Part shown: positions 35,626 to 46,475 of the stretch, in pieces
Numbering within the stretch: the first letter of the stretch is position 1
How the letters are laid out: each line of letters starts with the position of its first letter
Assembly: GCA_025201375.1 (NCBI GenBank)
Contig: JAIWZP010000074.1
Span: forward strand, 1-64,000
Reading direction: 5' to 3'
DNA: 64,000 nucleotides
From: Gongronella butleri
Lineage: Eukaryota > Mucoromycota > Mucoromycetes > Mucorales > Cunninghamellaceae
Program-made: the position numbers and the translations under genes
The notes under the pieces: model-generated
Database searches by the model: none
Seen by the model: only the letters and a program-made list of their open reading frames with translations
Told to the model about the DNA's origin: nothing

Positions 35626-36865
35626 TTACATCTTGTGGCCGACGATGGAGCCGCCATCGACGGGGATGATGGCACCAGTGGTGTAATTGCCGGCACGCGA
35701 CGACAGGTAGATGCAGGTGCCGGCGACATCCTCGGGGCTGCCGATGCGGTGGACGGGGATGCCTGCGACGATGTTGTCATGGTTCTTTTTAAGGGTGGCG
35801 GCCATCATCTTGGACTCAAAGGGCCCGGGCGCAATGGCGTTCACGAGAATGTTCTCCTTGCCAAGACGGCCGGCCAAGTGACGCGTCAACTGGTGCACGG
35901 CGGCCTTGCTGGAGCTGTACGCGTACGACTCAAAGCTGGGAGGCTCGATGCCATTGACGGAGCCAATGTTGATCACGCGCGATGGATCCTCGGCCGACGC
36001 ATTGGCACGAAGCAGCGGCAGGCACGCCTGCGTCAGCGAAAACACGCGGTTCAAATTGAGGTTCACCACCTTGAGGAACGCGGCATCCGGGTATTCGTCA
36101 ATGGGCGCACCTAAAAAATAGCAAAAAATGGCAAAAAATGGTAAAAATTGCAAAATGAGCCCAATTTGCCCTTTTTGCGCCGTGACAAGCCCAGAAATTC
36201 CCATGATTCTTACCCCAGGTCGCGCCAGAATTGTTCACCAACACATCCAAATCTGCATGAAAAGAAAATTGAACCGGATTTAGCCTTGTCAAACGCGTCG
36301 TACACACACGCGCCACGGAGTTACTTACGCGTCTCCAGCTTGGACAGCGTTTCCACGAGCTTCTTGATCTCCTCGAGCTTTTGCAAATCAGCAGGCAACG
36401 AGTGGCACGAGCCAGGGCCCAGCGCCGTCAATCGCTTAGCGACCTAATTTCGCCATAAAATCAAAAATGAGAAGATCTGTTGATTGGCGATGGGACCCAA
36501 TGCATTGGATTTACCTCTTCGCACGCTTCGACCGTGCGGCTCGAGATGTACACCTTGGCACCAGCTTGAACAAAGCCCTAAAAATGACCATAATCGCATG
36601 TGTATGAGTAATCAACGCGTTGGAGCGCGTTTCATTCGGTCATTTAGTCCAGCCGAGCCTACCGTAGCAATCATTTCACCTATGAATTGATATGAAAGAA
36701 TAGGAGCAGAGAAAAGCGCGAGTGAATATCGCTGGCACGAGTGACAAATACAACCTTTGCCTTTTTCCCCCCTTTTCCCCCTTTTTTTTTCTTACCAATT
36801 CCGCGAGAGCCGCCGGTGACCAGCACCACTTTGTCCTTGACACTGAAGAGACCGCCGATATCCAT
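35626..36865 (-). CDS. Short-chain dehydrogenase/reductase (classical SDR)
   Basis: NAD(P)-dependent oxidoreductase with a Rossmann fold, probably cytosolic. Exons 36865-36796, 36679-36663, 36577-36515, 36443-36329, 36252-36214 and 36110-35626 give 262 aa, a normal length for the family. Cofactor motif TGGSRGIG at residues 17-24, NNSG near 94-97, catalytic Ser152 (INIGSVNG) with Tyr166 and Lys170 (YSSSK), and the NAIAPGPFES loop. The C-terminus GAIIPVDGG is typical of 3-oxoacyl-ACP reductase or gluconate-5-dehydrogenase-like members; the substrate is not inferable. Exon 2 is only 17 nt. An Arg-rich start of strand 2 (YISSRT) suggests NADPH preference. Confidence 0.95.
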
Positions 36866-37884
36866 GTTTGTATGTTGTATGTTATGTGAAGAGGGGGAAT
36901 GGGGAGGCAAAAGAGCAGAAAGAAGAGCCAAATTCAAGCAAGTTTCCCCACTTTTGCCATTTTTATACATTTCGAGCCCAGCAATTCATGCTGACAGATG
37001 CTTTTTCCGCACCAGCCTTCTGGGACATTGCATTTCCACTCCACCTTTTCTGCAATGTCAGCATGAAAACAAGAGACAAAGATGTTTCGCTGCTTCTGAC
37101 TGTGGATGGATCAAGCATTGCCTGTACCAGGTGGTGGTATTTGCGGCTCAGACACAGTGTGTTGGGCAGAATGACAACAATTTGGGGCACCATCACGTGG
37201 GTTGTTGATTACCATGGCAGCATTGCAGGCCAAAAAGGACGATTTCTTGTGTTTTTACTTCCCATTGACACACACCTGGCATAGCAACACTCTGGCACCT
37301 ATCAATTCACCATGCGTGCTTCCAGCGTGACAAGCCAAAAGCCCTTGGGAGAGGATCGTCTGCTCAAAAAAAAAAAAAAAAAGCACAAAATTATCGACAG
37401 GCACGATTACAGGTGAAAAGTGGTCGTTCGCCTCCCCCCCCCTTGGTCAATGCATGATTCATGCTGTGCCGCCAACATATGATATGCGATGCGAGCTCGA
37501 GCGCGCACGCACCCATTGAGCTGAGGGGGGCCAAGAACTTTCGTTGGCCAGCGGAGCCTTTTTTTTTTATCTGACAGTTTGCTGGCATCCCTACGGTGCT
37601 AGCCATTGGTCTGTTTCCAGGGGTTCAGTGGAGTTGTCAACTGACTACTACTGAATTGCTGCTCCCGTGCCCGCTGAAGGAAAGAGAGACAGGGAGAGGG
37701 CGAGAGCTTCGTTTCCACTTCTAGCCGAGATTGTGTGTGACATGGCCCATTTTGCCCCTTTCGCACCCCTTTAGCATGGTCGGCAAAATTTTAGAGGGGC
37801 GGGGCCATTGGGATAAATGTGCTTTTTTCTCTTTTTTTCCTTGTCTTTCCCGCTTTCCTTTTTTTATTCGATTTTTTTGCTTCA
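36866..37884. other. Intergenic between divergent SDR and Sec14-like genes
   Basis: Divergent promoter region of about 1 kb with a poly(A) run near 37366. No coding exon recognised. Confidence 0.55.
36961..36967 (-). promoter_or_regulatory. TATA box of the SDR gene
   Basis: TATAAAA on the minus strand, about 100 nt upstream of the start codon. Confidence 0.5.
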
Positions 37885-39468
37885 ATGGTGGCTGCACGCA
37901 CAAGCGATGAATGCAGCGCTCTCAAAGACCAGCTTCGAGCATTGCTTAAGGATTATCCTCCATTCAAGGATGAGGTAAGCAGCTTGGATGAAAACAAGCA
38001 GCAGGGCTACATCGAGGCTTTTTTTTTTTTTTTTTTTGCTGAACGTGGCCCTTTTTTTCGTAGTTTCTTGAGCAATTCCTCATTGCTCGCAGCTGGGACG
38101 TGGTAAGTGGGCCTCATCAACAAGGCAATGAATCAATGCGGGACATTGGCGAGCGGATGCGCTTGGAGGGCGTAAAAAATAAGAGACAAAGAACGCAAAT
38201 ATTGACCTCATTGTCTTTTTTTTCAATATATTCAATATAGGACGCCGCTAAACAGCAGCTACTTGCGATGCTAGAATGGCGCAAGGCAAACGGCATCGAT
38301 GTATATCCTGTTGCCGACGGAAAGAACAAGCTGCCTGTGCTTTACCCTATCCGTGGCTACAAGAGTCTGCCAGACCAGAATCTGACGGCCGAGGACGGTA
38401 TATCCGAGTCTGTTTTGCGCATCTATCGCCACATGGGCGGCTCGGCCCTTCACAAGGTTGATAAGGATGGATGCCCCATCTACATTGAGCGACTCGTAAA
38501 GAAAAAAAAAAAAAGGCCAAACGGTCAGAAAAAAGACGTCAATTGGCATACAGGGGGCGGAAACAGATCATTGTTCACGCGTCAAGGAGTATGACGGGAG
38601 TGTCCACCGCGCGTCGACGATGAGCCAACTCCTAAAAAACAAGGAGGGTGCGTCAATTGCCCTTTTTTTTATTTTTGCCATTTGACGTCAAGTATGTGAA
38701 CACAGATTGATTTTTTTCCCTTGTTTCTTAGGGCAAGCACCAAGCCAAGGAGCTTGGCAAGAACACGACGGCCGAGGAAATTTACCACTACCATGTTGGC
38801 TGCAACGAATTCTTGCATCGTGTGATTATGCCGGATTGCTCCGCTGCTGCCGGTCGAGTCATCAATAGAGAGACCGTCATTATGGATTGCGATGGGATGT
38901 CCTGGCAGCGTAAGAAACAAAGAAAGGGGGGGAAAGGGAGAGAGCCACTTTGTGACACGCGGACGCGTGTGCGCAAGCTCATTGGGGGAAAAAGGAGTAG
39001 GCCTCACGCGCGCTTGATTTTTTTTTTCCTTGGTTTCTGATAGAATTCCATATGCCTGCGATCCAATTGATCCGCACGGTGTCTGATGTGGATCAAAAAT
39101 ATTACCCGGAGACGCTGAACAAGTTCTTTTTGGTGAATGCACCTGGCGCATTTGTGTACGTGTGGAAAATTGTGAAGAAATGGCTTGATCCTGGCACGAT
39201 TAACAAGATCCGCATCCTGGGCAGCGACTACCAGGAAGAATTGCTGGCGCAGGTGGACGCCGAGAACCTGCCCGCCTTTCTTGGGGGCACGTGCGAATGC
39301 GACCACCTGCCAGGCGGCTGCGTGCCGTCACAGGTCCTTAAAAATACCACACCCGTCATTCCTGGCCAAGGCAATGAGAAAGTGCCCACGGCTTACAACA
39401 CGGCCATCATGCAAAAAGCCAAGGAGAGCACAGACTACCGCGGCACGTGCAGGTATGGCATTGACTAG
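37885..39468 (+). CDS. Sec14-like CRAL-TRIO lipid-transfer protein
   Basis: Phosphatidylinositol/lipid-transfer type protein of the cytosol and Golgi surface. Exons 37885-37974, 38064-38102, 38241-38495, 38732-38909 and 39044-39468 give 328 aa. The CRAL-TRIO N-terminal helix pair is visible as FLEQFLIARSWDV then LLAMLEWRKANG. The lipid-binding domain runs from about residue 95 to 285: DGCPIYIERLG, VIMDCDGMSW, YYPETLNKFFLVNAP, FVYVWKIVKKWLDPGT and KIRILG, ending NLPAFLGGTCEC, which is the classic Sec14 end of the fold. Exon 1 is taken to end at the strong GAG|GTAAGC donor; reading on would run into a poly(T) stretch. The intron after exon 3 is unusually long (236 nt). The gene is convergent with ribosomal P1. 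Confidence 0.92.
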
Positions 39469-39601
39469 TATAGATCACAAAACACCCATCAAGCATCACA
39501 TCACGCGCTCACAATGAGCGCGTGTACCCTCCCTCTCACCAGCCAAACACAACCCTCCATTTTTGCATGTTTTTCTCGCTTCAATTGGGCATCCTTGAAT
39601 C

Positions 39602-39620
39602 AATAAAATCGCGTTTTATT
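39602..39620. terminator. Bidirectional poly(A) signal between convergent genes
   Basis: AATAAAATCGCGTTTTATT contains AATAAA on both strands. It lies 134 nt after the Sec14-like stop and 117 nt after the P1 stop, so both transcripts could use the same spot. Confidence 0.55.
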
Positions 39621-39736
39621 TTTATTTTCGTGAGATGTCATGCAAATCGCCCTCCTACACACAAGGATTTAGAAATTGGATATGCTGAATATGAGACGAG
39701 AGGTTGAATGAATTAGGAATCGTGCAAAAGGCGCAT

Positions 39737-40226
39737 TTAGTCAAAGAGACCGAAGCCCATGTCCTATGAAAAACGAAAAAAAAAGAAAAAAATGAGCTAT
39801 TGGGAACGCGACAATGCATTGTTTTCAAGAGTGCTTACATCATCGGACTCCTCCTTCTCCTCCTCCTTGGCCTCCTCAGCGGGGGCGTCAGCAGCACCAC
39901 CAGCAGCGGCACCACCAACAGCGACGGCAGGGCCGGCACCGGGTTGGCCAACGTTGGTCAAGAGCTCGGCGAGATTCTGGCCGGCAAGAGCCTTGGCGTA
40001 CAGGGAGAACCAGATGGGCTCAACCTCGACACCAGCGGCCTTGACAAGAGCCTGGAGCTTGTCTTCCTGTAAAAAGGGGGGTCAAACAATGAGATGATCG
40101 ATCCTGTGTCATTGTCGTGCCAATTGGCCAATTCGTAACGTGTGGCGCTTGCAAACTTACGGTGATTTCAATGTTATCGTCTTGGAGGATCAAGGCGGCG
40201 TAAACAATGGCGAGTTCAGCGGACAT
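39737..40226 (-). CDS. RPP1: 60S acidic ribosomal protein P1
   Basis: Ribosomal stalk protein that helps recruit GTPase translation factors. Exons 40226-40161, 40066-39839 and 39763-39737 give 106 aa, the usual length. The N-terminal dimerisation helices are typical of P1 ([19 protein letters not shown], then [16 protein letters not shown] and [10 protein letters not shown]). An Ala/Gly/Pro hinge is followed by the acidic tail and the invariant end [10 protein letters not shown]. The last exon encodes only that tail peptide (8 codons plus stop). The bases before the start codon (TTTTACAGGGTAG on the sense strand) look like an acceptor, so a 5' UTR intron is likely, as is common in ribosomal protein genes. 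Confidence 0.97.
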
Positions 40227-40531
40227 GGTGAATTTCTACCCTGTAAAAGCAAGAAAAAGAAAAAAACACGTGGTGAGTCTTTTTGGCTATTGATGGATGT
40301 ATCCATGTCAATGTTGATGAATGGGATGTCATGGCATTGACGGATGGATGGATGGATGGACAGGCACCAGGCACTTACGTTGGGTATGGAAAGAGAAAGA
40401 AGAAGAGGGCAAAATTGGCAGGCGGCGGCTCAATGCCTAAAAAGGGTCTCGGACAATCAAAAAATTGAAGTAAATTGTCCCTTTTTTTTATTTTTTTTTT
40501 TTTTTCCTGTTGACTACGATGATTATGATGA
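40227..40531. other. P1 promoter region with (GGAT)n repeat
   Basis: Carries a short GGAT tetranucleotide repeat at about 40341-40361 and a T-rich stretch just after the Spp1 stop codon. No other feature seen. Confidence 0.5.
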
Positions 40532-42328
40532 TTATTGATGCACGAGTGTGCCATTCATGAGGCTGTGGACGATGCTGAACTCGCTAGAGCGACGCTTCAT
40601 GCGCATTCGAATGACTTCGCGTTCTCTTGTCAAAACACTTAGAATCTGAAGCTGTTCCTCGCGTTCTTGATCAATTTCGTTGGTTTTGAGCTTGATCCAG
40701 TCGTGATGGCGCTGGCATCGCTTGGGGCGCTGACACAGTGTCCATGGGGGTGGTATGCTGCTGTTTTGAGCATTGACAGGCGCATCTGTGCCTTTTTCCT
40801 CTTGTTTGATGCCATTGTCGTCCTTTTTGGAGGCATTGTCATCGAATACGAGGGAAAGGTCGTTGGTGTCGATCTTTTGCACGCGGCACCAGACGTCATC
40901 GTCCCATTGCAGACGCGAATCGAAGCCGCAGTGCTCTGCACCGCGATTTTCCTTGTCCATGGATGCGACGAGGGCCTGCAGGAACTGACGCTTCATGTCA
41001 ACCATGTTGACAGTGGCAATGGCGCGAGCGCGCTCCTGTCGGATGCGCATCAAACGATGGCGGTCCTCCATGTCGGCATATTGGCTGAGACGCGTTTTGG
41101 ACAGGTGCTTTAGCGACTGCTTGAACCCGTCCTTGTCGTCCTTGTCGTCTTTTTCGACTTTTTTGTCATCGCCTTGTTCCTGCTGCTGTTGCTGCTGCTG
41201 TTGCTGCTGAGCAAGCCGTTTCTGGTTGGCGAGCGCAAGTGTTTGCTGTGCCACTTGCATTCCGCACGCGTCCGAGCAATACTTGGACATGTGTGCCGAC
41301 TTTAGCTTGCCATGGCGCGCCGCCTTGCTGCACAGTGGATTGTGACATTGCTCCTTCCATGATGTCTTGCGACCGGTTTCTGCAAAAATAAGAAAAATGA
41401 GCCACAAAGTCCACTTTTGGGTTTCCAATTAGGGATTTTTTTACCTTCGCTGCACTTTTCGCAAAAGTACATGTCGATGAAATTGACCTGTTTTTCGTCC
41501 AATTGCAAGCATTGGCAGTGGAACCATTGGTCGCAGTGGTCGCAGGCAATCATGGTGCGCTTGGCATCGTATGGCTTTTGGCAAACGCAATACAACTTTG
41601 GTTTTGCCGGTGCTGGGGCCGTTGTCGCGGCGACCGATGCCTTTTTTGAGCCATTGACCTTCTTTTCCTTGGTTTTTGTCTTTCCAATGGACGTGGAAGG
41701 TGGTGTGGACGCGGATGTTGGTGACGAGCCGGAAGATGGCGCGGGGGATGATGCTTTTGATACACTGGTGGCCAATGGAGGGCGCCCGCGCTTCGGCTTT
41801 TCGCCGGTCTAGCCAGAAAAAAAAAAGTAAGGGAAAGAAAGGGAGGTGAGTGGGTCGTGCATGGCATCGAATGAGATGAAAAAAGCTTACGATTTCTTTT
41901 GCTTTCCTCTTTTTTAGAGGTGAAGCGGCGGCGGGTGGGAGCGCTGGTGGCGGTGGGAGAATGGTGGGGGTGGTATCAAGGCTGGGTGGTGCCTGTGCAG
42001 GCGGGAAATGCAGTGTGTGGGTAGCGTAAGGGGCTGTTGCTGGCGCTGGCAGCGGTGTGGATGGCGATGAGTGCTGATCAGAGACAGGCAATAGCGGTGG
42101 ACGCTCCAAGGGTGCCTCGACAGCATGCTTGAGCACGTTCTGCTTGGGATCCGGCAGCACGGGGGTTCCCATGGGTGCCATAATGGGTGTCGTAGCCGCT
42201 GGACCGGGTGACGACGCATCATGATTTAATATCGAATGCACATTGAGCGCCGAGAAAGGCGGCAATGACACTCCCGGGGCAGCAGGCTGACAAGGCTCCA
42301 CCGGGTGAGGATAGGTGGAAGGGGCCAT
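40532..42328 (-). CDS. SPP1: PHD-finger protein, COMPASS (Set1 complex) subunit Spp1/CFP1-like
   Basis: Reader subunit of the Set1 H3K4 methyltransferase complex in the nucleus. Exons 42328-41891, 41808-41445 and 41379-40532; 549 aa. Residues 1-146 are Pro/Ala-rich and disordered, then an AT-hook-like KPKRGRPPL at about 151-158. A C4HC3 PHD finger lies at about 219-267 (YCVCQKPYD, IACDHCDQWFHCQCL, YFCEKC) with the aromatic and acidic positions used for methyl-lysine. The second Cys cluster (CHNPLCSKAA, SKYCSDACGMQVAQ) and the coiled-coil C-terminus (DWIKLKTNEIDQEREEQL) match the Spp1/CFP1 set1-binding region. A poly-Gln tract (CTG repeats, about 41183-41213) follows. No CXXC DNA-binding domain is present, as in yeast Spp1. 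Confidence 0.88.
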
Positions 42329-42547
42329 GACCGAGAATACACAAGAAAAAAAAAAAAAAAAAAAGAAAAAAAAGTGGAGAAAAAGAAAAAAATGGGACCA
42401 TCGACCCCTCCCGTCTACTTTTTTTCGGGCCATTTCACTCTCCGCCGCGGACCTTGAAGAGAATTGCTCGATTTTTTTTATATGGGGGTTGGGGTACAGT
42501 AAAAATTTCTACAGAAAGCAATGCAAAAATACAAATCTAATCGGTTT

Positions 42548-43609
42548 CTAGGCAACCACGTCGACCACCTTGGAGAAGCCCGTGGTGGCATCCTTCTCAA
42601 GCACCGACTGCTTGTTCACCAGCTTGGCAACAACGTCTTGCACCTCCTTGAACGTGTCAAACGGCACAAAGGGGATGTCGTGGCGCTTGCAATAGGTTTC
42701 CAAGTCGCGATCCTTGCGCGCAAACAGCACATCGGCGTGGCGGGCCGCAGAGATGTCAGACACGCCATCACCGCAGAAAACAAAGATCGTGTCCGGCGAT
42801 GCGGCCTCACGCGCCTTGGCCAGAGCTGAAAAACAAGCGAAAAATGGAGAAAAGTGAGGATCCCACCCTCGTTTTTGAAATTTCCCTAATGTCCTTACTG
42901 CGTGATTTGTCATTGCCATATTCAGAATCATCGTACCAGATGATGTTCCACGTACGATCCTCGACCTTGCCATTGTTTGACACAATGTCAATCTCTTTGG
43001 CCTTTTCGCCCAAAAAGTTGGTCATGATCTTCTCCAGCAAGGGATACAGACCGCTGCTGACGATCGTCACGGGGAACGCGTGCTCCCGGCAATATTCAAA
43101 AAAGTCGGGGAAGCCAGGATCAATGCGGCAATCTTGAGAAAAAAGAAAAACAACGAGATCAGTACCTGAATTGCGATGCATCTCCCATTGCTGTTTGCTT
43201 ACGATCCAAGTATTCAGCCCATGCCTCGTCCCAGCTGATGTGAACAGCGTTCCACATCTCCTGCAGACCTTCCCTGTGATAAAAAAAAAAGAAGAAGAAA
43301 AAAATGCGAAAAAAAAAATGCCACGTGTCAACGTGCTGTCAATCGGCGCAATTTTCACTACTTACTTGTACGTGATGGTGCCATCCATGATGCCGTGTTC
43401 AATGACACGACGACGCTCAGGACCCAGGGAGCGGTGATCATCGATAAGCAAGAGGCCCGTGTCTATGGCGCAAAGAAAAACAAAATGAGCAATTGAGAGC
43501 GCTGGCGCAGTGGGCAAGACGACCCCGTGCCCCGTTGAGCTTTACCGTCAAGGGACAGTGTGCCGTCAAAGTCAGTAAAGACTTGCACTTTCACGTCAGA
43601 AACAACCAT
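42548..43609 (-). CDS. HAD-family phosphatase (MtnX/YNL010W-like)
   Basis: Mg-dependent phosphohydrolase of the haloacid dehalogenase superfamily, probably cytosolic. Exons 43609-43546, 43462-43366, 43273-43203, 43132-42899 and 42825-42548 give 247 aa. Motif I is DFDGT at residues 13-17 (nucleophile Asp13, acid/base Asp15). Motif II Thr/Ser is in VTIVSSGLY, and motif IV is CGDGVSD at about 173-179 (Asp175, Asp179). The helical cap between motifs I and II holds RVIEHGIMDG and LQEMWNAVHISW. This arrangement resembles yeast YNL010W and the methionine-salvage phosphatase MtnX; the substrate is unresolved. It sits between Spp1 and Hsk3, all on the minus strand. Confidence 0.88.
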
Positions 43610-44018
43610 GGTAACAAAAAAGAGAAGAAAAAGGGGATGGAAAAGAGAGAAACAGGGAATAAAGTAGTGGAAACAAGGAAGAAAAGGGGGACGAGCAAAA
43701 ATTCTGGCTTGTGCTCTTTTATGGGGGCGTCAAAGAAAGCCCAAAAAGGTAATACGACGCCATTGGCTGCCTGTCTCCCACTCTTTTGGCTGAAGTGTCG
43801 CATTTATCCTCCATTTTCGTTATCTTCCACGTCTTGTCGGACCATCCCCAGTAGTCCCAACTCTAATTCACGCCGCTATCGATGGCAATTACATCATATG
43901 TCGGTCCTGCCATGGCCAAGTGCCTTGATTTTTTAATTTTGACAGATGTCTTTGTTGGTATCCATATAAAAAATCACATTTTCGTGAAAGACGCATCTAT
44001 TTTTTTCGCCCTGTCTTG

Positions 44019-44369
44019 TTACTCCGGTTGCTCGCGTGATCGCTCTTGCTCCTCTTGTTTTGCTAGCTGTTGCTGTTGCTGTTGCATACGGTCAATGACA
44101 CTTGTTTCATTCAGCACACGCGACGCGGACATGGTTCTAGCCCAAAACAATTATAAAAAAAAAAAGCGTGAGCGGCAGCGGTGACGCGGGCAATTGTTTT
44201 TGTGTAGAGGCGCTTACAGGGCCGTGTGAAGCATCCCAAGGTTCTCAAGATCTGGAAGACGGCTAGACGCCTTCTCGATAATAGCATTGAGCTGGACGAT
44301 ATTCTCGTTTAGCTGCGACAGCTCATTGTGAAGACTAGCGTATTGCTGCTTCTTGCTTGACTCTGCCAT
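44019..44369 (-). CDS. HSK3: DASH/Dam1 complex subunit Hsk3-like
   Basis: Small kinetochore protein of the microtubule-encircling DASH ring. Two exons, 44369-44218 and 44136-44019, 89 aa. The helical core KKQQYASLHNELSQLNENI, then LPDLENLGMLHTAL and, after the intron, TMSASRVL matches the Hsk3 pattern of a KK-x-QY start, Gln/Leu heptads and a [FM]-M-x-[AG]-[AS]-x-VL end. The C-terminus is Gln/Glu-rich and not conserved. The single intron splits a Leu codon. Both the length and the two-helix layout fit the family. Identity rests on remembered family features, so a profile search is the proper test. Confidence 0.7.
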
Positions 44370-44588
44370 GGTTGCTCAAAGAAAAAAAAAACAAGCGGAA
44401 AGAAAGACAGCGACCTGAAAAAAAGCACACTCAACTGCCAAAAAAGGCATTGACGCGCTCCAAATGAAAAACATAAAAAAAAAAAAGAAACAGACGCGCG
44501 GCTGCGCCAAGGATTTGCATTGAAGACGCGCTTTATTGTGTGTGAAAAGAGAGATGACTATTTACAAAAGGTGTTTTTTTAAGACCAT

Positions 44589-45119
44589 TCACGCCGATTC
44601 GGCGGGACTGACACGCAATGACGCGTCGCCAAAGCACATGGTCCAATTGAGACCTTCCGCGTCGTCGTCCATGGCGGCCAGACGCGGCAGATACTTTTTA
44701 CAAAGGTTGTACGCGTCCTGGTCAACGTGGACGCGCGTCGGAGAGAGCTCAAAGCGGACAACAGTGCTGTTTGGCTGGTCGACCAAGCCGTCGTCCTCGG
44801 GATCTGTCGCCAAAGTCGCCATATCGTTGTGGATCTCGCGTCGCAAAACAAACGACAGCTGTTCGTCGCCGCTGTTTTGCACTGGTTGCGCTTTTTGGTC
44901 TGTCGAACCTGCGTAAATGGTGGCTGTGACCTTGTAAAAGGCCACAGGGTCCATGCAGTCGCTGTGGTTTGGATCTTCATAGTCGACCATGAGCTCCCCG
45001 GCCATGCCAACCGTGCGTCGCGACGCCATGTCCAGCAAGTGGCCTTGGAATCGCACGGCGCTGCCGTGATCGTCAAAGGGAGGAAGAAAACATACGAGGC
45101 CAAAGCCGTCAATGTTCAT
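44589..45119 (-). CDS. Hypothetical protein, single exon
   Basis: Not recognised. From ATG 45119 the frame gives 176 aa ending in SLRVSPAESA; it is open further upstream, so the start may lie earlier or behind an intron (a TTCCCAG acceptor-like site lies just upstream). The sequence looks genuinely coding: mixed composition, a hydrophobic-aromatic patch (GFGLVCFLPPF), Asp/Glu-rich middle and few low-complexity runs. Segments include GMAGELMVDYEDPNHSD, FYKVTATIYAG, LSFVLRREI and VRFELSPTRVHVDQD, which alternate strand-like and loop-like stretches and suggest a beta-rich fold. It follows Hsk3 on the same strand with 220 nt between them. Confidence 0.5.
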   Translation of the reverse strand: MNIDGFGLVCFLPPFDDHGSAVRFQGHLLDMASRRTVGMAGELMVDYEDPNHSDCMDPVAFYKVTATIYAGSTDQKAQPVQNSGDEQLSFVLRREIHNDMATLATDPEDDGLVDQPNSTVVRFELSPTRVHVDQDAYNLCKKYLPRLAAMDDDAEGLNWTMCFGDASLRVSPAESA

Positions 45120-46291
45120 ACCGTGCGCGTGAAACCAAGAGGGGACCGAGAGGAGAAAAGCTGGGAAGAAAACGAGGAAAGCATTTGCGTTGCACGTGTC
45201 ACAATTCAATTCAAAACCAGCTACATAACCAGGCAGAGCGCAGAAAAAGCGATTACTGTAAAAGAACGAGTATGGTATCATATTATTGTAGTTTGAAAAC
45301 TCTTCAACTTTCGTGTCTCTCATTGAGCAAGTCAGTGTCTCAGCGAGAGCATCACGCCGTCGTGATGATATCGTATCATACTGTACTGTACTGTACTGTA
45401 CAGTACCTTGCTGGTTGCTGCTTGAGTGCTTGTACAAAAAAATGCTGCTGGAAAATGACAAAAAAGCGTGCTTTCAAGACTTTGCTTGCTTCCTGTGCTT
45501 CCAGAAATTGCTTTACAATCAACCTGCCCGCCGATGAAAATCGCGCCAAGGCATGATCTACTGTGCAGTTCTCGCGACGGGCCCGCCAGACCTTTTTGAG
45601 CCTGCAAATTCCAAAAAACCTTCCATTTGCCCTATTTTACATTTATCTCGTCATCCACTTGGCTGATCCCGCTTGAAAATGGCCGCATCGCGTTCAGCGC
45701 AAATTTTGCAACAAAAAAGCTTAACCCCTTAAAGCGCTACGACCACTTTTGAAAATTCAGGGGTCACACATTTCAATTGCATGAAAATGCCAAATTTGGG
45801 AAATTTCAAACTCCGAGTGATCAATGCATCCCAAACAGGTAACTCCGACGATTTGCCATTGGCAGACAAAATGGCAGATCGCCCCAACTTTAAGAAAGAT
45901 GCCCAAAGAGTGACGCATGAACGCCGATCGACTAAGAAAAGTGCCTACGTTGGGCAAGATTTTTTTGCAAAAATTCAAGGTTTGACACTTCCAAATTAAA
46001 AGGCCGTGGATTGCATGGAATTTTTATTTTTTTTCATTTTTTTATTTTTTTGTGTTGCACATTTTTGTGCACTGGGTGGGCTGCAACATGCGGAAATAAT
46101 GACCGATGCAATATTTTCAAACTCAAGCTACAGTACAGTACTGTATCTGACACCTGAGTCACAAGTTGTGTTACACGAGTGACAACGAGTGACAAAATCA
46201 CAGCCAAATTTTAGCCCAGTGACAGCGGCCATTTGTCGGGGTCACAAGAAAATGGCACAATACATAATGTATTGTACCATGTCTCGCCGCC
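45120..46291. other. Start of accessory island, no gene
   Basis: Contains the GTACTG microsatellite at 45376-45410 and a related ACAGTACAGTACTG at about 46130. Otherwise AT-rich and non-coding. Confidence 0.55.
45376..45410. repeat. (TACTG)n microsatellite
   Basis: Four tandem CTGTA units end in a CAGTAC palindromic turn. Related clusters occur at about 46131, 49321, 49400, 50256 and 50390-50455. Confidence 0.85.
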
Positions 46292-46475
46292 AATTTTGAA
46301 TTTTGGGGTACGATTTTTCCTTTTTTGGTACCCTCCCCTTTTTTTTTATGCCGTCGTTCCCCGCCATCTTTTTTTTTTCTTTTCTTTTTTTTTGCAAGTT
46401 TTGCATGCACAGATCTTCCTCATGGATGGTGACAGATGTGAGTGGTCGTCGTGTTTTACTTGGTTGCAAAGGTGC
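46292..46475 (+). repeat. Left terminal inverted repeat
   Basis: Pairs with 47436-47619. It contains the presumed start codon of the element's gene (46405 or 46426). Confidence 0.85.

Noticed and set aside
38496..38731. Extra exon inside the long Sec14-like intron
   Set aside because: Joining the flanking exons directly gives a continuous CRAL-TRIO fold, and no in-phase exon fits between.
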